64,000 nucleotides of DNA from the NCBI GenBank assembly GCA_963704035.1, contig CAVPGR010000002.1, positions 682,001 to 746,000 of the forward strand, in the 5' to 3' direction. Of the stretch, positions 23,304-34,110 are shown piece after piece. This stretch comes from JAOSJL01 sp963704035 (lineage in GTDB: Bacteria > Actinomycetota > Acidimicrobiia > IMCC26256 > JAOSJL01). A program made the translations under genes and the position numbers. A model generated the notes under the pieces. That model was not told the origin of the DNA. It did not search any database and saw nothing but the letters and a program-made list of their open reading frames with translations. Position 1 is the stretch's first letter. Each line of letters opens with the position of its first letter.

Positions 23304-23648
23304 CTATCCAGTGCGGAGGTTGCCCGTGATCCCCGTTCGGTAGAGCTCGTCGAAGTGGATCCATTCGGGCTCGCCCTCGACGAGCTCGCGGAGCTGGGCC
23401 GCCCAGCGCTCGGTCTCCTCGCGCTGGTTGTTCCGCTCGGCTTCCTCGGCCGAGGAGAGCTCGCCGTCGACCTCGGCGAACTCGGCCAGGATCAGGTAGT
23501 GACCAGGCTCGTCGCGGTGAGCGAGCAGCCTCGTGCCGATGTAGCCCATGACGTCGGTCGAGGCCTGCCCGGCGTCCCATTCTGCGAGCAGTTCGACGAG
23601 AGCGTCGGCGTCGCCGCATCGAATCCGGATCCCTTGTGCGAATCTCAT
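23304..23648 (-). CDS. Small hypothetical protein, possible dimeric alpha/beta-barrel (ABM-like)
   Basis: The 114-residue cytosolic product begins MRFAQGIRIRCGDADALVELL. It alternates strand and helix with YLILAEFAEVDGELSSAEEAE, as in small antibiotic-biosynthesis-monooxygenase-like or stress-response ferredoxin-fold proteins. No catalytic motif is evident. It is intact in frame, downstream of the COQ4-like gene on the same strand and separated from it by about 30 bp, so likely co-transcribed. The fold assignment is tentative. Confidence 0.6.
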   Translation of the reverse strand: MRFAQGIRIRCGDADALVELLAEWDAGQASTDVMGYIGTRLLAHRDEPGHYLILAEFAEVDGELSSAEEAERNNQREETERWAAQLRELVEGEPEWIHFDELYRTGITGNLRTG

Positions 23649-23677
23649 CGGCTCTCAGGCCTCTCTCTTCGATCGCG

Positions 23678-24796
23678 TCAGCTCGAGGTGTCGAGCGACG
23701 CGGCGAACTCTTGCTGGAGACGCGACATCCCGGCGAGGTCGAACGCCCCTGGGGATCCGACTGCCATCGCCTTCGCCGACTTCTCGTCGAAGCCGAGTTC
23801 GGTCCGGACGTCGTCGATCTGGCCGTCGACGAAGTCGTGGTAGTCGATCTCGAGAAGGTCCGTGCCCACCCGATCACAGAGGTTGCGCCCTCGGCGGAGC
23901 GCGTCCGCGATCCGGACGTGCATCTCGGGGCTGTCGAGATGGCGTTCGTGAAGGTCACCGGAAAAGAATCCCGCGTTGGCGACATAACCGGTCTCGAAGA
24001 GCCCGACGAGCGTGGCGAGCCATGCGAAACCCTTCGGGATCGGGATCGGCTCGTCCGATCAGAGCGAAGACCTCGAGCTCGCCCTCGAGGTTGGTTCCGT
24101 AGTCGGCGAGCACGTGGACGAAGTCGTGCTGCGCGAGATAGGCCGACGCACCGCCGACCGATCCGGGAAGAGCGAAGCCGCGACCCCGATACATCTCCCA
24201 TACGCCCCGCCCGAGCGTCCCCGCCGGTAGGTGCCCGAAGGCCGTCCAACGTTCGACCAGGTCTGGATCCTCCACTCCGGCCGAGGCTGATCCGCGAGCT
24301 TCACGCTGGTCTCGAGCTGGTCTGTTCGAGCCATTTCCCAATGCTCGGCGAACCCGCTGCGATGAAGATCGAGCCACGCCAGGCCGAAAGCACCCTGGGC
24401 ATAGCGCCGGGCCACGCGCACGAACTGGTCGTCGACCTCGAGCGCCTCGGCGTACGTGGCGACCCGGCGCGCCACGTCCGCGGGAATCGGTCGCAGGATC
24501 AGCTCACCGAGCACCATGTGGTGCACGATCCGTGTCCGGTACTCAGGCCCGCGCCCGGAAAGCACCTCTGCCAGCTCGTCGGCCTCGAGCGGATCCAGCT
24601 CGGCGAAGTCGACGTCGATGTCCAGGAGCGCGTCGGCGATGGCGCCGAGCAGGCTGACCTGCGCGGGCTCGAGCCCGCCCTCGGGAGCGACCGCGGAGGC
24701 AATGCCACGAGCGATCAGCTCGGATTCCGCGGTCGACACGCTCCTGCCGGCTGGAACGCCGGTCCCGACCGCCCTTGGTTTCGTCGCTCCTGCCAT
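23678..24796 (-). CDS. TerB-like/COQ4-domain protein (frame-disrupted)
   Basis: After two frame corrections (about 24270 and 24030) the product is about 372 residues. The N-terminal half is helical and TerB-like (ESELIARGIASAVAPEGG ... RIVHHMVLGELILRP). The C-terminal half carries HDFVH followed eleven residues later by Glu (near 24128). This is the exact HDxxH-x11-E zinc motif of COQ4, the ubiquinone-biosynthesis scaffold recently linked to C1 decarboxylation/hydroxylation. Actinomycetes usually make menaquinone, so a different prenyl-lipid or redox role is likely. ATG 24796 was chosen because MAGATKP starts the conserved region. It is divergent from furA across about 55 bp. Confidence 0.7.
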
Positions 24797-24821
24797 GATT
24801 GCGCTCGATCCTATGCGTGCG

Positions 24822-24838
24822 CCGGTCCAGAATACCGG
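24822..24838 (+). promoter_or_regulatory. Candidate operator in the coq4-furA divergent promoter
   Basis: CCGGT-N7-ACCGG is a perfect 5-bp inverted repeat centred in the 55-bp spacer, 14 bp before the furA ATG. FurA proteins of mycobacteria repress their own promoter from a site just upstream, so this position is apt. The sequence itself does not match the AT-rich site known in mycobacteria. Tentative. Confidence 0.3.
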
Positions 24839-24851
24839 GTACGTTGGGAAC

Positions 24852-25284
24852 ATGAGGGAGGCGGCCGGGAACTGTTGAGGGAGCACGGGTTGCAGGTCAC
24901 CGCTCAACGGCTGGCCGTATTGGAGGCGGTTTCGGCCTGTCCGCATGCCACAGCCGATGAGATCGCCGACGGCGTGCGCGCACGCATCGGGTCGGTCTCC
25001 CGCCAGGCCGTCTACGACGCCTTGGGGGCGTTGGTCGACAAGGGCGTGACCCGGGATCCACCACGCGGTCGCCGGCTCGCTACGAGGATCGGGTCGACGA
25101 CAACCACCACCACCTCGTCTGCCGCACCTGCGGTCGCATGGTCGACGTCGACTGTGCGGTGGGGAGCAGACCGTGCCTGGAAGCCGCCGATGATCACGGG
25201 TTCACGATCGACGAAGCCGAAGTCATCTACTGGGGCTCTTGCCCTGCCTGCCAGCAGGCGTCCGACGACGTCAGCGATGCATGA
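24852..25284 (+). CDS. furA: Fur-family peroxide-sensing repressor, FurA type (frame-disrupted)
   Basis: A metal-dependent winged-helix repressor of about 143 residues. The N-terminal HTH reads LREHGLQVTAQRLAVLEAVS ... VSRQAVYDALGALVDKG. The C-terminal half keeps YEDRVDDNHHHLVCRTCGR (metal ligands and first CxxC) and CPACQQASD (second CxxC). Frame changes occur near 24872 and about 25060. ATG 24852 is chosen by the usual short N-terminus. katG starts 42 bp downstream on the same strand, the classic furA-katG arrangement of actinomycetes, in which FurA represses katG and is released by oxidation. Regulation here is inferred from that precedent. Confidence 0.88.
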
Positions 25285-25326
25285 GAACGACACTGTCAGC
25301 CACACGAACACTCGAGGAGCACCATC

Positions 25327-27568
<2,242 letters not shown>

Positions 27569-27872
27569 TCTCGACCGATGGGTCGTCCGCGCAGCCGCCA
27601 TACGGCGGGACTTCCTTCGACCTCGAACAAGGAGAACTCATGTCAAGACTCAGTACAACGAGCTCGCCCTGGCCGTAGACGAGATCGCGCAGCATGCTCG
27701 AGTAGCCCGGCCGTCGCCCTCTCGTGAGCGGGTCAGACCCGCCGGCACCCAGGAGCGACGAGTTGGCTGCGTTCGCGGATCGCGTCGACGTTCTCTCCGG
27801 CAGAACCGCACGACCTCGCTGATCTGACCAGGCCATCTGTTCGACGTGACACCACGATCCTAGGGTGGAGCG
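27569..27872. other. Intergenic region after katG with weak hairpin
   Basis: A hairpin CCGCC-ATAC-GGCGG lies at 27595-27608, 27 nt after the katG stop, but no T-run follows, so it is at best a weak terminator. A short open frame from ATG ~27641 after a ggagaac ribosome site resembles nothing known and stops after 12 codons. No other feature was seen. Confidence 0.4.
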
Positions 27873-28711
27873 ATGCAACTGACGCCACGCTACGGACCCG
27901 ATCCGGTCATCACGCTCGACGTTGCGCCGGCCGAGATCCTCCAACCGACCGTTCGTCAACGCGCTCGGTTGGCGGCGGCACTCGGTGCGTTTTCCGATGA
28001 ACAGTGGGTGCATCCGAGCCGGTGCGACGGCTGGTCGAGTCGGGATCTCATCGTCCACCTCGACTCGACGAACCGATTCTGGTCGTACTCGATCGCCGCC
28101 GGATTGCGAGGCGAACCCACACGCCTGCTCGCGACGTTCGACCCGGTGGCGTCACCGGCCGAGCTCGTTGCTGATTCCGGCGACGTCTCCACGCAGTGAG
28201 GTGCTCGACCGTTTCCTGACCTCCACCGAGGCGTCTGGCCGACCTGTTGTCGTCGCTCGGCGACGACGACTGGACAGAGCTGGCCGAAGCACCTCCGGGC
28301 CACCTCAGCATCAGCGCCGTCGCTCACCACGCTCTCTGGGACTCGTGGGTGCACGAGCGCGACATTCTTCTTCCGTTGGGTATCCTCCCCGATGAGGAGG
28401 CCGATGAGGTCGCGGCGAGCCTCCTCTACGCGGCGTCTCTCAGTCCGGCATTCGCCATCAGGAACGGGACCGTGAGGGGCGGAACCCTGGCCGTAACCGT
28501 GACGGAACCGACGGTGTCCCTCGTCGTCGAGATCAGTGACCGCGTGGCCGTGCGCCACGGTAGCGCGGAGGCCGACCTTCGTCTCAGCGGTGGCGCTGTC
28601 GAGCTCCTGGAGGCCCTCAGTATCCGTGCGCCCCTGACGCAGTCGATCCCGGAGCAGTCATCCTGGATGCTCAGCGGCCTCGCCGAGGTGTTCGACGTCG
28701 AGCCGGCCTGA
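27873..28711 (+). CDS. Mycothiol-dependent maleylpyruvate isomerase-like (DinB-fold) protein (frame-disrupted)
   Basis: A protein of about 280 residues with an N-terminal MDMPI/DinB four-helix domain (RCDGWSSRDLIVHLDSTNRFW; later AVAHHALWDSWVHERDIL, with the second conserved His positions) and a C-terminal SCP2-like domain (GGTLAVTVTEPTVSLVVEI). Frame changes at about 28185 and 28230 interrupt VLDRFLTS and LADLLSSLGDDDW. Members bind a metal through three His and act on thiol-linked substrates such as mycothiol conjugates; the true substrate here is unknown. It is convergent with the DUF4239 gene, with 3 bp between stops. Confidence 0.75.
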
Positions 28712-28714
28712 TCG

Positions 28715-29566
28715 TCACGGTGGCCCCACTGCATCGAGATCGCCCTGGTTGACCTCCCCGAGCACGATGGCGAGGGGGAGGGGATCGACGGAGATCGTGC
28801 CCCGATACGGCGCGCTGACGGCCACAACCAGAGCCAGGGCCAGCGCGGTGATCACCACGAGGCCGCCGACGGTGACGCCCACCCACTGCGCATGGGGCAG
28901 GGCGACGAGCACCGCGTCCAGGCACAGCACGACGCCGCTGGCGAAGGCGAGCAGCAGGAGCGCCGGCGGCATCGAGCGGCTCGCGAGCGACAACCGATCC
29001 CGTCGAATCGACACCATGGCGTCGATGGATCCGAGGAGGTCGGTACCGCTCACCGGATTGATGGCCGGCCCGGCGACGATCTCGCACGTTTCGCGGAACA
29101 TCTCTGCCAGCGCGTCCCGAGCTCTCGGGCTGCCACGACCACCCGGAAGGAGCGGCCATTCGTCGTCGACGACGTGTCCGAGATAGTTCTGCAGCATGCG
29201 GCGCAGACTGGGTGCGTCCAGACCGGGTGACTCTGCGATCAGTGCGAAGCGGGCGGCAGCGTCCGCCTCGAGGTCGGCGGTGTGTTGAGCATCGCGGAGC
29301 TGACCCCACTCGGTGTTGATGGCGAACGCCGCGAGAAAAGCAAACATGACGCCGAGCGCCGGGATGATCGGCCCGGCAACGCGGGCCAGGTCGGTCTCAC
29401 TGTCCGCCGGCACCAGGAGGTCGAACACGATCGCAGCAGCGACCGACCATGCGATGAACCAGATGAGGAACCCTGCAAACACGACCGGGCCGGGCTGGCC
29501 GGTCAGGAAACGCATGACCCGAGCGCCGAAGGTGGTGGACGTCGCTCGTCGGGGCGCGGCGGACAT
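28715..29566 (-). CDS. DUF4239 (bestrophin-like) membrane protein
   Basis: A 283-residue integral membrane protein. Two N-terminal helices (PVVFAGFLIWFIAWSVAAAI; AGPIIPALGVMFAFLAAFAI) are followed by a soluble helical loop (DAQHTADLEADAAARFALIA). Two C-terminal helices (ALLLLAFASGVVLCLDAVLV; VGGLVVITALALALVVAVSA) complete the 2+2 layout, and DPLPLAIVLGEVNQGD closes the chain. This topology and the conserved Asn-Thr-Glu-Trp after helix two match DUF4239 proteins, a bestrophin-like family of unproven, possibly channel, function. Intact in frame. Confidence 0.8.
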   Translation of the reverse strand: MSAAPRRATSTTFGARVMRFLTGQPGPVVFAGFLIWFIAWSVAAAIVFDLLVPADSETDLARVAGPIIPALGVMFAFLAAFAINTEWGQLRDAQHTADLEADAAARFALIAESPGLDAPSLRRMLQNYLGHVVDDEWPLLPGGRGSPRARDALAEMFRETCEIVAGPAINPVSGTDLLGSIDAMVSIRRDRLSLASRSMPPALLLLAFASGVVLCLDAVLVALPHAQWVGVTVGGLVVITALALALVVAVSAPYRGTISVDPLPLAIVLGEVNQGDLDAVGPP

Positions 29567-29695
29567 GTTGCGACGCTACGCTGCCTCTGCTCCGAAGCTG
29601 TGGACCGTTCAGGCGGAGCGGCGTTCGGCATCCGCTGCGGTTCATCAGCCTCGGCCGCTTCATCGATGCCCAAATCCGGAAGCAGAGGTGCTCAC

Positions 29696-30169
29696 ATGAC
29701 GGACACCGTTGCTGTCAGCAGGGAAGTCGCAGCTCCCGCGGAGCTCGTGTGGGGGATGGTCTCCGACGTGACCCGGATGGGTGAGTGGTCGCCCGAGAAC
29801 GAGGGCGGCTCGTGGATGGGGGAATCGACGAGCGCGGAGCGCGGCGCCAAGTTCAAAGCCGCCAACCGCTACGGCAAGAGGTCATGGAAGACAGTGTCGA
29901 CGGTCGTGGCCGCCGAGCCGGGGTGCGTCTTCTCCTTCCGGGTGAGCGCAGGGCCTTTCAAGGTGGCCGAGTGGTCGTACGACTTCGAGCCGACCGCAAC
30001 GGGTTGTCAGGTCACCGAGTCGTGGACAGACCTTCGCAACGGCTTCTTCAGACCCATCGCGCAGATGGCGACCGGCGTCAAGGATCGTGCGGCGCACAAC
30101 AGGAAAGGCATGGAGCAGACGCTCGAGAACCTCGCGCAGGCCGCTGAATCCGCCGCCGACACGAGCTGA
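29696..30169 (+). CDS. SRPBCC-family (START-like) protein
   Basis: A 157-residue single-domain protein with the polyketide-cyclase/START signature: VSREVAAPAELVWGMVSDVTRM and GEWSPENEGGSWMG at the N-terminus, central beta-strands, and a long C-terminal helix (KGMEQTLENLAQAAESAA). Members bind small hydrophobic ligands. ATG 29696 is preferred as it begins directly at the domain. It is followed after about 70 bp by a cyclase gene on the same strand. Ligand unknown. Confidence 0.85.
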   Translation: MTDTVAVSREVAAPAELVWGMVSDVTRMGEWSPENEGGSWMGESTSAERGAKFKAANRYGKRSWKTVSTVVAAEPGCVFSFRVSAGPFKVAEWSYDFEPTATGCQVTESWTDLRNGFFRPIAQMATGVKDRAAHNRKGMEQTLENLAQAAESAADTS

Positions 30170-30238
30170 GAGATCGGGCCCCAGGCGCCCGCCTTTGAGC
30201 TGACGGTCCTGAGGCGCGCGGCCGTAGGCTTCCGCCCC

Positions 30239-30973
30239 GTGGATCGGGGCTGGTTGCTGACGCTCGTGCTGGGGGTGCTCGTCCTCGGTGCCTGCACCTG
30301 GTTGACGGTCGTCGGCATCCGTCGGATACGCCGACGCCGCGAACGCGAGCGCCGCGCTCGGGTCCTCCCCGATGCACTGGCCGGTCTGATGCCTCTGGTG
30401 ACGCAGCCTCTCGCGTCGCTCGTCGGGAAGATCGAGAAGAGCCTCGCCAGCCTCCAGTCCCTGACGGGACCCGATGGGACGGTCACGCTCCTGTTCTCCG
30501 ACATCGTCGGTTCGACGAGCCTCAACCGGCAGCTCGGCGACGACGCGTGGGTACAGGTGCTGCGTGCCCATGACGAGATCGTCAAGTCGGTGGTGGCGGA
30601 CAACGGCGGAAGCGTGGTCAAGACCCAGGGCGATGGCTTCATGGCCGCGTTCCGTACGCCGCGAGAGGCCGTCGACGGCGCCCTTGCCATCGCGCCCGCG
30701 CTCGAGGCCGGCGACGAGATCGGCGTGAGGCTCGAGCTGCGGATGGGCATTCACACAGGTGTGGTGATCACCGAAAGGGGCGACTACCACGGCATCAACG
30801 TCACTCTCGCTGCACGAGTGGCCGAACAGGCCCACGGTGACGAAGTGCTGGTGTCCGAAACGGTTCACGAGCGGCTCGAGGGTGAGAACGGTCTGCGGTT
30901 CCATGCTCGACGCCGAGCGAGGCTCAAGGGGATCCCCGGTCGCCACCGCTTCTACGAGGTCTCCGCCCGCTGA
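30239..30973 (+). CDS. Membrane-anchored class III adenylate/guanylate cyclase
   Basis: The 244-residue product has one N-terminal membrane helix (WLLTLVLGVLVLGACTWLTV) and a basic stop-transfer (RRIRRRRERERR). The cytosolic catalytic domain shows LLFSDIVGSTSLNR (first metal Asp), VKTQGDGFMAAF (second metal Asp), MGIHTG, and GINVTLAARVAEQA (transition-state Asn and Arg). All residues needed for activity seem present, so it should make a cyclic nucleotide; ATP or GTP choice is not clear. A GTG start at 30239 is used. The domain resembles the cyclase half of the gene at 37072. Confidence 0.88.
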   Translation: MDRGWLLTLVLGVLVLGACTWLTVVGIRRIRRRRERERRARVLPDALAGLMPLVTQPLASLVGKIEKSLASLQSLTGPDGTVTLLFSDIVGSTSLNRQLGDDAWVQVLRAHDEIVKSVVADNGGSVVKTQGDGFMAAFRTPREAVDGALAIAPALEAGDEIGVRLELRMGIHTGVVITERGDYHGINVTLAARVAEQAHGDEVLVSETVHERLEGENGLRFHARRRARLKGIPGRHRFYEVSAR

Positions 30974-30988
30974 AGCCGCCCGACAGAC

Positions 30989-31468
30989 CTACTCGTCTCG
31001 CGGGATGTCCTGCATCTCCTGTAGTTGGTCGAGGTAGTCCTGGGGGAGGCCGTGTTCACGCGCCCCGTGCAGCACCCGCTCCAGGTAGCCCGGTCGCACC
31101 GGGCCGACCTCCATGCGTGGATCGATGTAGACGAACGCGGTGGTGACACTGCTCTCGAGCAGCACGGGTCGTTCCACGCGGTCGTACCGTCCCTCGTCCA
31201 CACCCTCCAAGCGGTCGAGGATCGCCAGGTCGGCAGCCCCGAGATGCCAGAGAACGCCGTGCGTGCGGGCCTGGACCGACGACCGGAGCGTCAGCACACC
31301 ACGCACATTCACGAGTGGCGCATACCGCTCGAGGGTCGCCGGCTGAACGACACGGGCCGTGGGGCACCGCTGCGCCATTTGGCGCGTGTTCATGTTGGAC
31401 CCGTAGGCGAAGTACCGAATCGGTTCCACTCTCGAGTACGCAGGACCCGCGTCGGACTCCCCGGTCAT
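30989..31468 (-). CDS. Gamma-glutamylcyclotransferase-like (GGCT/AIG2) protein
   Basis: A 159-residue product with the family nucleotide-like loop IRYFAYGSNMNTRQM, a central beta-barrel (GVLWHLGAADLAILDRLEGV, holding the likely catalytic Glu) and YVYIDP-like strand FVYIDPRM. GGCT enzymes release 5-oxoproline from gamma-glutamyl peptides, and actinomycete members may act on glutathione-like or mycothiol-derived substrates. It lies 4 bp downstream of the SMR gene on the same strand and is probably co-transcribed. Confidence 0.85.
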   Translation of the reverse strand: MTGESDAGPAYSRVEPIRYFAYGSNMNTRQMAQRCPTARVVQPATLERYAPLVNVRGVLTLRSSVQARTHGVLWHLGAADLAILDRLEGVDEGRYDRVERPVLLESSVTTAFVYIDPRMEVGPVRPGYLERVLHGAREHGLPQDYLDQLQEMQDIPRDE

Positions 31469-31472
31469 GACT

Positions 31473-31802
31473 TCAGGCGTCGATCTTCGAGAACGCGTTG
31501 ATGACGATCACGCCGAGAACGATCAGCGCGACGCCGACGACGGCGGCCCAATCGAGCGACTGGTGGAAGACGAGCCAGCCGATGAGAACGATGAGCGCGG
31601 TGCCGGCACCTGCCCAGATCGCGTAGGCAGTCCCGAGTTCGATGTCGCGCACGGCGATCGCCAGCGCGAAGAACGCCACACCGTAGGCGACGAGCGTGAT
31701 GATCGTGGGAACGACGCGGCTGAAGCCGTCGCTCTGCTTCAGGAACGATGTACCGATGACTTCGCTGACGATCGCCACAGCGAGATAGATCCAGGCGGAC
31801 AT
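31473..31802 (-). CDS. Small multidrug resistance (SMR/EmrE-like) transporter
   Basis: A 109-residue protein with four membrane helices. Helix 1 is WIYLAVAIVSEVIGTSFLKQ with the essential Glu14, and helix 3 contains GTAYAIWAGAGTALIV, the SMR dimerisation signature. SMR proteins work as antiparallel dimers, exchanging protons for cationic drugs or guanidinium compounds. Length and sequence resemble EmrE/QacE rather than Gdx. It sits between a membrane-anchored protein (29 bp upstream) and GGCT. Confidence 0.92.
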   Translation of the reverse strand: MSAWIYLAVAIVSEVIGTSFLKQSDGFSRVVPTIITLVAYGVAFFALAIAVRDIELGTAYAIWAGAGTALIVLIGWLVFHQSLDWAAVVGVALIVLGVIVINAFSKIDA

Positions 31803-31831
31803 GCGAACCTTCCGTTCGAGTGTGCTGCCGG

Positions 31832-32704
31832 TCAGGAACGAGGTGTTCGGGACGTTAACCGGAAGTCACCTTCTTCGGTGTAGACGATGTCGCCGATCGG
31901 GGACGGTGACGAGACGCGCGTGTCGTGGGTCGAGCGAAGCAGTAGTCCATCGGTGACAGCGAACCACTCGTGGGTGTCCTCGGTGCCGGTCTGGTCTCCC
32001 GACAGCTCCCGGCGCTCCCGGTAGTGGAGTGAGGCGACCTCCTCGCCACCGATCTCGATCTGCTCGATTCCGACGAACGTATTGGTGCCGGTGGATGTGA
32101 CCTCCGTGCCCCGATCGTCACTCCGACCCTCACACGACGCGTCCCACGACTCGCCGGGCTCTGCGTTCACACGGATGACCTGGATCGGAGGATCGCAGGT
32201 CAATTCGGTCGTGTCGCCGACCTGGGCGGCCACGAGGTCGAAGCTCTGGTGGAGAGGCCCGCCGAGGTCGAGGAGCAGGTCCTCAGAGGGGCAGTACTTC
32301 TTCACCTGCCAGTGGTTGGTGCTGAAGTCGATCCGGAAACTCCAGCAGCCATCCGTCTCCCGCGTCACCGTGGCGGGAATCGTGGGTCCCCACTCCTGTT
32401 TGGTGCCGAGCAGCGAGAGGCGTTCGGTGCCGGAACCCTCATAGGTGTAGACGCCTGTGGCCGGTTCGAGGAACCCGGCCGTCTCGGCGCCTCCGCCCTC
32501 CTCCTCGCGGTAGCGCTCGATCGCATCCTGCGTGGATACCTCCTCGGCGCCCCGGTTCGCCCAGAGAACGGCGAACACGCCCGCTCCGCCGGCGAGTGCC
32601 ACCAGGACCGCGATCACGACCAGCCGTCGGGGCCGTCGGTACCAGGGCCGACGGGAGGTGGCGGTTCCGTCGTCGTCAGGGTCGCGCTGATGCTCGGCGG
32701 CCAT
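31832..32704 (-). CDS. Single-pass membrane-anchored hypothetical protein
   Basis: No family recognised. Start ATG 32704 (MAAEHQRDPDDDG) puts a basic stretch (RRPWYRRPRRL) just before one membrane helix (VVIAVLVALAGGAGVFAVLW), giving an N-in, C-out topology. The external part of about 230 residues is beta-rich and acidic, with YEGSGTERLSLLG, a Cys pair CWSFRIDFSTNHWQVKKYC and a second pair TCDPP/SCEG. It looks like an intact extracytoplasmic domain. First gene of a probable operon with the SMR transporter and GGCT. Confidence 0.7.
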   Translation of the reverse strand: MAAEHQRDPDDDGTATSRRPWYRRPRRLVVIAVLVALAGGAGVFAVLWANRGAEEVSTQDAIERYREEEGGGAETAGFLEPATGVYTYEGSGTERLSLLGTKQEWGPTIPATVTRETDGCWSFRIDFSTNHWQVKKYCPSEDLLLDLGGPLHQSFDLVAAQVGDTTELTCDPPIQVIRVNAEPGESWDASCEGRSDDRGTEVTSTGTNTFVGIEQIEIGGEEVASLHYRERRELSGDQTGTEDTHEWFAVTDGLLLRSTHDTRVSSPSPIGDIVYTEEGDFRLTSRTPRS

Positions 32705-32878
32705 CGGTCGTTCTCTCGTCGCGAGGTTGCGTGGTCCGGAGTCCTGGTCCAGGTGGCAATCATGGCGCGGTCGCGTGTCGTCGTACCGATCATCGGACCC
32801 GCCGTCATCCGGCTGTATGGTCGGGCCCCGACGCCTGCGGGCGACATCGAAGGAATCGGGTCGAGGAGGGACCGGGCC

Positions 32879-34099
32879 GTGAGCAAGGCAGTCGTGCTCG
32901 GGGGGTGCGGTGGAATCGGCCGTATCGCCGTCGAGGCCCTGGCCAGTGGCGAATGGTTCGACGCGATCGACATCGCCGACGTGCGAGAGGCAGACGCCGA
33001 GGTACTCGCCGATCAGATCGGCCGTTCGGGACTCCGCGGTGTCGCCGTCGACGCCACCTCGCCGGACAGCCTGGCGGCCGTGCTCGTCGGTGCGGACGTG
33101 GCCGTGAGCTGCATCGGTCCCTTCTACAGGTTCGGTGCGCCCGTGCTGGAGGCGTGTATCCGCGCGGGCGTGAACTTCGTCGACGTCTGCGACGACCTCG
33201 ACGCCACGCAACGCCAACTCGCGCTCGACGGTGCGGCCCGCGATGCGGGGGTGGTGGCGCTGATCGGCATGGGGAACTCACCGGGCCTCGCGAATGTGCT
33301 GGTGCGGTACGCGGCAGACGAGCTGCTCGAGGAGACGACCTCGGTCGACATCATGCACATCCACGGCGGTGAGCCCGATGAAGGGCCCGCCGTCGTGAAG
33401 CACCGGATCCACGCCATGGTGAACGACGTGCCGTTGTTCATCGACGGTGAGTTTGTCGAAGTGCGACTTCTCGATCCCAGCGGTGGGGCCTTCGTCGAGG
33501 AGACGGATTTCCGCGATGTCGGGCGCTATCCCGTGTACCCCTATCCGCACCCCGAGACGATCACGCTGCCGCAACACCTCCCCGGGCTTCGGCGCGCCAC
33601 GAACCGCGGGGTCGTCTACCCGCTGACGTACTTCGAACACACGATGGCGACTGTTCGCCGCGGCCTGGAGGCCAATCCCGGCGTTGCTGTCGCCGACCTG
33701 CCCGTCGACGACTGGGTGACCCGGATCCTCGCTGAACGCTCGCGTTTGCTGGCGGAAGCCGACGTGAGTGAGCCGGGTGGTTGCCTCAAGATCGTCGTGT
33801 CCGGCACCCGTGATGGCGAGGAGCACACCTACGTCTTCTCACTGTCGTCGACGGGCGGAGCGGGAGCCGGTGAAGGAACCGGCATCCCCGCGGCGCTGGG
33901 GGCGATCCTCATCGAACGAGGGACGATCGATCGGCCGGGAGTGCACCCACCCGAAGCGGTCGTCGACCCGTTGACCATGCTGGCACTGGCCGGCGACGTC
34001 ATCGGACACTTCGGCATCGAACACAGCGGCGGCGGGACGCTCCCGATCCACATAGCGCATCACGGCCCCGACGGCACCTTCGAAGAGCTCGCGCTCTAG
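32879..34099 (+). CDS. Saccharopine dehydrogenase-like NAD(P)-binding protein
   Basis: A 406-residue oxidoreductase. The N-terminal Rossmann fold shows AVVLGGCGGIGRIAVEALA and the acidic strand end DIADVRE. It continues with VAVSCIGPFYRFGAPVLEAC and NFVDVCDD, then the alpha/beta domain with GMGNSPGLANVLVRYA. The set matches saccharopine dehydrogenase-like reductases whose substrates are often unknown. An aggaggg ribosome site precedes GTG 32879. The next gene, a sugar kinase, starts 11 bp after the stop, so the two form an operon, perhaps in carbohydrate or polyol metabolism (inference). Confidence 0.85.
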   Translation: MSKAVVLGGCGGIGRIAVEALASGEWFDAIDIADVREADAEVLADQIGRSGLRGVAVDATSPDSLAAVLVGADVAVSCIGPFYRFGAPVLEACIRAGVNFVDVCDDLDATQRQLALDGAARDAGVVALIGMGNSPGLANVLVRYAADELLEETTSVDIMHIHGGEPDEGPAVVKHRIHAMVNDVPLFIDGEFVEVRLLDPSGGAFVEETDFRDVGRYPVYPYPHPETITLPQHLPGLRRATNRGVVYPLTYFEHTMATVRRGLEANPGVAVADLPVDDWVTRILAERSRLLAEADVSEPGGCLKIVVSGTRDGEEHTYVFSLSSTGGAGAGEGTGIPAALGAILIERGTIDRPGVHPPEAVVDPLTMLALAGDVIGHFGIEHSGGGTLPIHIAHHGPDGTFEELAL

Positions 34100-34110
34100 A
34101 AGGCCCTCAA

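Noticed and set aside
27595..27608. Strong terminator for katG
   Set aside because: The stem is only 5 bp and lacks a T-run; kept only as a weak hairpin in the intergenic note.
27641..27679. Short open frame after katG with a good ribosome site
   Set aside because: Twelve codons, no motif, and frame extension gives only basic low-complexity sequence.
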